A stretch of DNA of 64,000 nucleotides from Chamaea fasciata (lineage: Eukaryota > Chordata > Aves > Passeriformes > Sylviidae), in assembly GCA_029207755.1 (NCBI GenBank), contig JARCOQ010000002.1:90185087-90249086 (forward strand), read 5' to 3'. Shown in pieces: positions 14,113-64,000 of the stretch. The notes under the pieces are model-generated. The model was not told the DNA's origin, did not search any database, and was given only the letters and a program-made list of their open reading frames with translations. Positions within the stretch are counted from its first letter, which is position 1; every line of letters begins with the position of its first letter. Made by a program: the position numbers and the translations under genes.

Positions 14113-14122
14113 GTCACGTGAG
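14113..14122. promoter_or_regulatory. CLEAR-type E-box GTCACGTGAG
   Basis: Nine of ten bases match the CLEAR consensus (CACGTG core), about 150 bases upstream of the LAMP1 start codon. Lysosomal genes including LAMP1 are known TFEB targets through such sites, which fits the gene it precedes. Confidence 0.6.
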
Positions 14123-14151
14123 GCGGGCCGGCGCTGCGGTGGCCGCGAGGA

Positions 14152-14161
14152 TCTCGCGAGA
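14152..14161. promoter_or_regulatory. TCTCGCGAGA palindrome (BANP-type CGCG element)
   Basis: A perfect ten-base TCTCGCGAGA palindrome about 190 bases upstream of the LAMP1 start. This motif is a recurrent CpG-island core-promoter element recognised by BANP when unmethylated. Its position outside coding sequence and inside the island supports a promoter role. Confidence 0.55.
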
Positions 14162-14486
14162 GCGGGGCGCTCGGGGGGGAGCCCCGAGCTCTGTGCTGCC
14201 CCCAGGACAGGCTGCAGGCCACTGAACCTGAAGGCACTCTGAGGTGACTACAGTCGTCTCGCACAGAATTAATTCAGTCCCAACTGTATAAAAACATTGG
14301 AAGTTGATGGCCTATTATCTCTGAAGTGTTCTATCTGTATATACCCGGGTATCCATATGAGTCACATGTGTTCCAAGACAAAACTTGGAACTAATGCTTC
14401 TGCTAATGACGTGTGTTTCCATGGGTAAAAACTTCAATTTCACGTAGCTTCAGACGTCTGATGGCTTTAAAGGAATCCTTTTTTGT

Positions 14487-14507
14487 TTGTTTGTTTGTTT
14501 TGTTTTT
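14487..14507. repeat. (GTTT)n short tandem repeat
   Basis: A run of about five GTTT units embedded in T-rich sequence just upstream of the LAMP1 CpG island. Simple microsatellite; no function proposed. Confidence 0.7.
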
Positions 14508-16199
14508 GAGAAAACCAGAAAAGAAGGTGAAGTTAGTTTGTAAACATTCTCAGATACAACGGAGAGTGACAGCCCAGGTCATTTGATCACTTTGTAATCC
14601 AATGCTCTCTCTTATCCACACTGTTAGGGATAAGCTTACTTCATCTGAAACCTCAGAAGCATGGATCTTGCTCTTGAAATCCTGTTTCTAGTAGGATTGG
14701 AAGGAGTGCCAATAGCAGCGTGGCTCTGCTTCCTCACAATGACTGCCATATAGTCCCTCTCCTCAGTGAGGCCGAATGATTTCTGCTCTCAAGCTGCCTT
14801 CATACATTTTTATTTTGAACCCATTTGAAATGGAATTCAGCTACTCCCATCTGCTAAAATCAAGTTCAGCTGCTGTGAACTTGACCTTTCCTTGCTGTTT
14901 GTCTCAGTTCACTCACACTTCCCTGTTTTTCCAAAACATCCTGGATAAGTTTAGTTGCTCCTTAGGGTGGCATGGGAATCTACTTTTCATTTTCAATGCT
15001 ATTGCTATAAACACATATTTCTTTTTCAATGCAGCATTTTTAGACACAGTAATGTATTATTTTGTTTGTTTTCCCTGCAACACTTCTCGCAATCTTTATT
15101 GTTGCCGTGCATTGCCAAAAGCAGAAGTTAGCTTGAAAAAGGACATAATGAGCAGCTCTGGTCAAGTGTTTAAATGACTCATCAGCAGAGGAGTTGAGGG
15201 TAATGGAGGTGGGACATGGGTTGTTCTCATTTTGGATCAGTTTTTGGAACCTGCTCTGGGAGTGGAGGAAGGTCTGGAGAACACAAAGTCTCCCACAAGA
15301 GATGGAGAGGGAGGCCCAAGCTCAGGTTTATACTTGGTGTGCAATATTCTGCCTCTCTGCTGGAAAATCAGTAGACACCTATTGGAAAAATAACAGATGC
15401 TTGGATTGCTACCAAAAAATGATCACTCTCTCATATATATATAAAGTTGCAAAAGCAACAATATTGTGGTAAAATTTGGTAAATAAAGAACATAAGGTTA
15501 TCGGCAGAGAATGATGTTGACCTTCCCTGCTGTGGCTCATTAGCTCACTAGGCCTTTATTAATGGTGCAGAGATGGCACCATACCAATTTCCACCTCCTT
15601 TCAGGACAGGTTTTACCAGGGTGTTTGTTAGATGAACGCATCAAGTCTTGCACAACCGTGTTGGTAACTTGTTGGCTGACATCAATCAAGCATTAGAGCA
15701 GGGTAAGACATAAACAAACAAAGTTACAGCTTCTGTAAAAGCTGTTATATACACACCCTGGGGGTCCAAATTAGCACTGCCACTGAGGGAAATAAAATGC
15801 ATACCCAGCCCCTACACATTTAATCTGACAGAGCTGCTGGCCACCCAGCATGCTCACAGGCCCAGATAATGAACCATGATGCACTCCCTGGCCTTTCTTC
15901 AGAGCCATGGATGCAGAATGGGAAACACCCAGGAGATGTAGGAGCCATTACTACAGTAAAAGCTGTCCTGTGAGGTCAAGGCAGAGTACAAGCAAGGGAA
16001 ACAGAGTACAGGCTAGGAATTTTTACCAGGAAAGAATTTCCACAAAACATGACTATTTTCCCATAGCCTTTTGCTAAGTATTACCTGACTTCACACAGTT
16101 ATTTCCTTTCTGAAGAGACATACTAGGCATGGCTAACCAAGTTCATGGTACAGAGTCCACTCTCCTGAGCATACCTGCCAAAGATAATAAACCTACAAT

Positions 16200-16915
16200 C
16201 AGAATGGAACCATTTAGGTTGGAAAAGACTTCAAACATCAGAGTTCAACTGGTAACCCAGCCCTGCCTAGTCTACCACTAAACTATGTCCCTAAGTACCA
16301 GATTCTATAGGGATGTGACTTCATCACTTCCCTGGACAGCTTGACCCAGTGATTGACAACCCTTTCAGTAAAGAAATTTTTCCTAATATCCAATTGAAAC
16401 CTCCCCTGGCACAGACTGAGGTCTTCTCCTCTCATCCTGTCACTTGTTACTTGGGAGAAGAGACACACCTGGCTACAACCTCCATTCAGGCACTGCCGAC
16501 AGCAGTCAGGCTCCTTCCCTGAGCCTTCTTTTTTCCAGCCTTAACAACTCCAGCTCCCCCAGCTGCTCCTCATAGGACTTGTGCTCCAGACCCTTCAGCA
16601 GCTTCACTGCCCTTCTCTGGACACTCTCCAGCCCCTCAATGTCTTTGTCATAGTGAGGGGCCCAGAACTGACCACAGGATTTGAGGTGAGGCTTCACCAG
16701 TGCTGAGTACAGGGAGACAATCTCTGCCCTGCTCCTGCTGGCCACACTATTCCTGATCCAGGCCAGGCTGCCATTGGCCTTCTTGGGCCACCTGGGCACT
16801 GCTGGCTTATGTTCAGCTGCTGTCACCAGCAGCCCCACGTCCTTTACCACCGGGCAGCTTTCCAGCCACTCTGCCCCCTGCCTGGAGCAGTGCACAGGTA
16901 GATCCATGTAACAAA
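16200..16915 (-). mobile_element. CR1 LINE, 5'-truncated, with reverse-transcriptase C-terminal remnant
   Basis: Reading the minus strand, 16907-16509 keeps an open stretch typical of the CR1 ORF2 C terminus: AKKANG-like, RNSVASRSR, LYSALVKPHLKSCGQFWAP and [25 protein letters not shown] segments. After a frame break, 16468-16283 continues with LFSQVTSDR and [17 protein letters not shown]. The CR1 3' end follows near 16200, where the plus strand shows the reverse complement of the usual ..CCAACC.. tail. The element lacks its 5' end and most of the polymerase domain and has frameshifts, so it is a dead copy. It lies in the intergenic region. Confidence 0.9.
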
Positions 16916-18479
16916 TTGAGACAGTGAAGTTACCTGAAAGGTGTGCCTTTTTTTTTTTTTCTTCCCAGAGATGTATAGCACAAAGAAAGGATGAAAGAGT
17001 TACATTATAAACCCAGGTTCAGATAAATGAATTGAGGGGAAGCTAAAATACAGAACTAAGAAAAAAAGACCCAAGAAGAGGGCAGAAAGGAGGCTATTGG
17101 CTGGTTAGAGCTGTACCCACCAGGCTTGGGAAGCACCTTTAAGTCAGCCCCCAAGCCTACATTCTCACACTTGCTTTCCCTCAGAACATGCTGGGCTAGC
17201 TAACTATGTCACATTTAGGAAAATTGCTTTTTAAATGCATATATTATATGTTTGGTTAAGTTAGAGCCCCCACTTGTATCCAGGCTCCTGCTGTTATTTT
17301 TGTCATTCCATAGAAGATGCTATTACAGTTTTTCCTAAGGACACTGAATTGCCAAAATCCAGGTTTCCCAGACACACCTGAACACAGATGTTCTATAGAG
17401 GACATCTGTTACTTTGCTACAGCCCAACATCATCAACACTTCCTTTTCCAGGAAGAGATGTTTAACCACCTCTGCCCTGTGGGTACAGGTACACTCAGCC
17501 AATGTGACCCCAAAGAACCAACTGATTGAGGCAGGCTGCTCAGCCAAATTGTATCACCAGCTACTGAAAAGCAATCCAACAGCTCTTTCAGTGTGGAGAA
17601 GTGATTTCCATGCTGACTCATAAAGCAACTGCTTACCTGTTTGCTTCAGCACATAAAAAATCCCAGTAAGAAAAATCTAAGGAAATCAAATTAAAAATGA
17701 GGACCTGAAAAAAGGAGTCACAGATACCGGGCCTATTAGTCTCTCCCAGAGCTTTTGAACCTCTGAAGCTACTTGCAGACCAGTCTGGAAAAGTCTTCAG
17801 GGATCATGACAGTCTCTGTAGGTTCAGGGGGGCAAGGGGATGGGTAGAGATCAGCAGCTGGATGAAGGAGAAAACCCCCAGTCCCACAAGCAGAAAGGCA
17901 GAACCAAGGAGAACCCCTCTGAGTACTGCTGCTTGAGGTTATTTGCAGGGGATGATAGAGTCAGGTACCAAGGGCATACAGCACAGAAAAACGGGCTTCG
18001 TGATTTCCACTGCTGTGGAGCAACTGATTTTTAATTGCTAGACCAGAATAATGTGGCCAAAGAGTTCTTAGTCAGCGGCAATTAAGAAAAACTGCACATA
18101 TCAGCACTTTTAATTAACAATGCTTCTTGAGGCAGAACCATTTCAGTCATCTTCAGGATAACACCACTGCTTTAAGCTATTGTTTCAAACTACTGAACCA
18201 GAACATATGAGTTCAGAAAGGGCAGGCAGTACATTGTCACTGCTTCCTAACAGCTACTGCACACTACTTACTGCCAGCTTTCAGTGTGAATAAAGCCTCT
18301 CTGGCCATCACCTTTCTGTGAAGCATATATTCCTTTTTTGGTTTGGAAGTCTGGTAAGATGGATCTCATTGGTTTCCATATACATAAAAAGGGAACTACA
18401 AAATGAATGGTATAACTAACACTAAAAAAACCAACCACAAAAATAAACTAAAGTGCCACATTCTCACAAAGGCTAAGAA

Positions 18480-19983
18480 ATGAATACTTAATATGCATCA
18501 AAGATTTTATTTGCATTAACTGAAGATTCAAATATTAAAATAAGTCTACATTAAATTATAATATTAAATATGCTTTAAATACAATAAACTAAACATGTTT
18601 AGTTTCTAAACACAAAGGGAACAAAAATAATTCAGAATGCAATAAAATTAATGACACCAGAGGACAGAATAACGACTTTTAATATGTAGTTCCACAAGTT
18701 GTCACCTCATAGCATTGTTTATTTCAAGAAGTGGCCTTTTAATTGATGCACAAATCCCATGTTACATAAACTAAGTAAGGTGTCTCTCAAAAAAATATTG
18801 CTCAGTTAAATTCTCTTTTATGCAGCGATCAAAACTCCTTTGGTAGCTCTTTTTCAGAATAAAACATACCAGTAGACAATTCAGGAAAATAAACAGTCTT
18901 GCAGGTATTACCAGAAAAGGTGTCCTCCTCATAGTTACACTTATCTAACACATCTACAGCATCATTCAGTCTTCAAATCAAATCAACTTACGTATGTACA
19001 ATATGTAACAAAGTACTCACAAAATCCTCAGTCTTTCAAGACAAAAAGCTATGCTTTCCCAATATTGAGACCATAAAAGTATTTTTTTTTTTAAAAAAAG
19101 GTTTTGCTTTCTTAAAGTGGAGCACGCTGTACAGTAAGTTCCCTGGATGTTATTTTCAAGGCAGAACTAAATGTTACAGCAATTACAGAAAGTGAAATAC
19201 ACCTGCTGCCCTAAAATGAGGTAGGGCCTCTTTGACTCAGATCTAATCTTTGCCACCCAAGCCAGCAATAGTAGTAATAATAGAACAATCCATACTTTAG
19301 CTAAATAATCCAACAGCTAAGTACACACATGAATGCAGCTGTCCTCTTGGCACTTCAAGAATCTCACTTCAAAACCTGATTTATCCAAACCAGACTGAAG
19401 TTTCTAATAACTTGAAAGAAAAATAACAGAACACAAGTTTAAGGGTTTTCATGGTGCAAAACTTCAGTGTATTTCAACAACACTGCTTGTATGTACATGT
19501 TCATCTCTGAAGGGTTTTTAAAAAGTTACCCAAGTTGTCACTGTAGCTAAAGAATGCAGCATTTAGGGACTTTATGGATGCAGTTAGGAACACCTAAATG
19601 AAGAAACCAGACTTGCCCCCATGACAGAATTACTTTTCACACAGCTGATTTTACCTTTCCATCCAACTTCTATGACATTGTTAAACAAAACTGTAAAACT
19701 AAATTTTGAAGAACCCAAGAGAACAAAACATTAACTAAAGGGGAAAAAAAAAAACCAACCCCCAGGACATTTAAAATTAGTAAGAAGTCTTGACAAAGGC
19801 GATCAATTAACATGTCATTTTGCTTCTTTTCCACAGCAGTGCATGCAGCTGGTTGAATAATATACATCAACCCGAAATCTGCTAAAAGGAAAGTCTGGAA
19901 CAGCATAGGTATTTGGTGTCCTGAAGATATATGATTTTGGTTTTTATTCTTTAATTTTTTAAAATAAAACTTTTTCTTCTCCT
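18480..19983 (-). other. CUL4A: Putative CUL4A 3' UTR
   Basis: AT-rich sequence directly after the CUL4A stop, without other genes or recognisable repeats. AATAAA signals on the minus strand occur at 19943-19948 (only about 36 bases after the stop), 18718-18723 and 18506-18511. The last is followed by GU-rich sequence (minus-strand reading of about 18421-18450), a typical downstream element, so I take it as the likely distal end. Extent is inferred, not shown. Confidence 0.45.
18506..18511 (-). terminator. CUL4A: Candidate distal poly(A) signal of CUL4A
   Basis: AATAAA on the minus strand about 1.47 kb after the stop codon, followed some 60-80 bases later by a T/GT-rich stretch in the transcript sense. 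Other AATAAA hexamers at 18718-18723 and 19943-19948 could give shorter transcripts. Confidence 0.4.
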
Positions 19984-53410
<33,427 letters not shown>

Positions 53411-53674
53411 CTCCGCCCCGGGCGCCGTGTCCGGCCGGGGCAACGCGCTGGGCTGGGCCGGGCCGGGGCCGGCTGGTCTCCGCCTCCGCTCCCCTCCTCC
53501 TCCTCCGCCACCACCCAGCCGCCCTCCCCCACTGCCCGCGGGCGGCTGCCAAGTCCCGCCGGGGCGGGAGGCATCGATGGCCTCCGGGCCGCCTCCGCCC
53601 GCCCTGCGTGCGGGTCCGGGTTCGAGTCCGTTCCCGAGTCCGGGCGGCGCTCGGCCAGAGCCAGCCCTGCTCAC

Positions 53675-53682
53675 AAGATGGC
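53675..53682 (+). promoter_or_regulatory. YY1-like site AAGATGGC
   Basis: AAGATGGC matches the YY1 core seen near many CpG-island start sites. It is about 265 bases upstream of the CUL4A start codon. Function inferred from motif and place only. Confidence 0.35.
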
Positions 53683-54105
53683 TCCCGAGCCGGGGCAGCC
53701 TCCCGCGGGCGGCAGCAGCCCCTCGGTGTCCCCTGCTTCCCCCGGCTCTGTTGGCCGGTACCCACCGAAGGGCGGCCGGAACGAAAGCCAAGGAGCAGTC
53801 CAGCTTCCCGCCCAAAACCAGCCCGAGAGGCCGCCCGCGTCCTGCTCACCGGCACCCCCCAAACCCAACCGAGCCCAGTTTGCACGAGCATGGAGCGTGT
53901 CCTTGTCTCACACATCTCCCTGGCGTCAGTGCCCTCAGGAGTCAACCTGTTCGGCAGTTTAATGCTCAGTTCAACTTTTTCCACCCAAGTTCACTGAGAC
54001 CCCTCTCCAGCATTCCCCGCGCGCAGCGCAGCTAGGAAGGAAGGAGGGGAGACGAGTCTCCAGCGCTCTCCCGGGGAAGTAACTGGCGTATCCCACCACA
54101 GGGGT

Positions 54106-54114
54106 TCCGCCATC
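54106..54114 (-). promoter_or_regulatory. YY1-like site GATGGCGGA
   Basis: The minus strand reads AGATGGCGGAA, which contains the YY1 core ATGGCGG and abuts an ETS-like GGAA. It lies between the two divergent genes. Confidence 0.35.
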
Positions 54115-54271
54115 TGGAGGCCACCACCCGCCGCCTGCACAAGCCGCGGGTACGAGCCGTAGCAGAGGGACAGCAAACACTTCCGACCGCTGCCTGAGAA
54201 TGCGCAGCGGCCACCAGGACACGCGGTTTACCGGTGACGGGCCCCGTCTGCCCCGCCCACCGCTCAGTCCC

Positions 54272-54276
54272 ATTGG
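54272..54276 (-). promoter_or_regulatory. CCAAT box
   Basis: ATTGG on the plus strand (CCAAT on the minus strand), about 200 bases upstream of the PCID2 start and flanked by GC boxes. It is a plausible NF-Y site. Confidence 0.45.
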
Positions 54277-54336
54277 CTGCTCCAGTGAAGCCACGCCCCG
54301 AGGCCGCGGTGGGCGGGGTCTCGGCCGGTGGGGGCT

Positions 54337-54346
54337 GTCACGTGAC
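54337..54346. promoter_or_regulatory. Perfect CLEAR palindrome GTCACGTGAC
   Basis: Ten-base perfect palindrome with CACGTG core, identical to the CLEAR consensus, 126 bases upstream of the PCID2 start. TFEB/TFE3, USF and MYC/MAX family factors bind such sites. Which of these acts here is unknown. Confidence 0.55.
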
Positions 54347-54471
54347 TGTCGGGGCCGTTCCCGCCGCCCTCGGACGCGCCGGGATCCGGAAACGCGGAGG
54401 GAGCTGCGGGAGTTCCGGGGCTCGCAGGGTGACACAGGTGTGCGGCTCCCGCCTCGTCTCCTTACTCGTTA

Positions 54472-64000
<9,529 letters not shown>

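Larger units (their letters stand above)
13500..14222 (-). promoter_or_regulatory. LAMP1: LAMP1 CpG-island promoter
   Basis: The base composition switches from AT-rich to strongly GC- and CpG-rich over this interval, which surrounds LAMP1 exon 1 and its start codon at 13962. Upstream of the start it holds several transcription-factor-like sites listed separately. No TATA box is apparent, as is usual for CpG-island promoters. The exact transcription start cannot be read from the sequence. Confidence 0.85.
14223..18480. other. Intergenic region between LAMP1 and the CUL4A 3' end
   Basis: About 4 kb between the LAMP1 promoter and the putative CUL4A 3' UTR. It contains a GTTT short tandem repeat (about 14487-14507), a 133-codon plus-strand open frame at 14776-15177 without recognisable homology, and a truncated CR1 (16200-16915). 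No RNA gene was recognised in the rest. Confidence 0.6.

Noticed and set aside
13405..14242. Long open frames over the LAMP1 promoter
   Set aside because: Arg/Pro/Ala-rich products typical of chance frames in a CpG island. Only the 37-base LAMP1 exon 1 on the minus strand fits a gene.
16283..16907. Minus-strand open frames of 133 and 61 codons as possible genes
   Set aside because: They read as the C-terminal end of CR1 ORF2 with a frame break, so they belong to a dead retrotransposon fragment.

Overview
This is a vertebrate nuclear window, most likely from a bird. The evidence is split genes with GT-AG introns, CpG-island promoters, several truncated CR1 LINE copies (the dominant avian/reptilian non-LTR retrotransposon), two solo LTRs, and the gene order LAMP1 - CUL4A - PCID2. 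That order matches the block on human 13q34 and its avian counterpart. The species cannot be named from the sequence alone.

Layout. Positions 1-13962 hold the 5' half of LAMP1 on the minus strand (coding exons 1-4; the rest lies left of position 1). A CpG-island promoter follows at about 13500-14220, carrying E-box/CLEAR-like, CRE and TCTCGCGAGA sites. Positions 14220-18480 are intergenic and contain one long CR1 fragment. Positions about 18480-53410 are the complete CUL4A gene on the minus strand. All 20 coding exons join in frame with no stop to a 765-residue cullin-4A. Positions 53410-54472 are a shared CpG-island promoter. Positions 54472 to the right edge hold PCID2 on the plus strand (coding exons 1-10, 262 residues; the C-terminal exons lie beyond 64000).

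Gene roles. LAMP1 is a heavily glycosylated lysosomal membrane protein. CUL4A is the scaffold of CRL4 ubiquitin ligases (DDB1 at its N terminus, RBX1 and NEDD8 at its C terminus). PCID2 is a subunit of the TREX-2 mRNA-export complex. No direct pathway link between them is seen. CUL4A and PCID2 are head to head and can share regulation, and LAMP1 carries sites typical of TFEB-regulated lysosomal genes.

The most notable structures are two minor-spliceosome (U12-type) AT-AC introns, one in CUL4A and one in PCID2. Each has the 5' site ATATCCTTT, a good branch-point match and an AC acceptor. Two solo LTRs with target-site duplications lie in adjacent CUL4A introns, and the one in CUL4A sense orientation brings a poly(A) signal. 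I found no novel gene system; the long stretches between exons look like ordinary intron.
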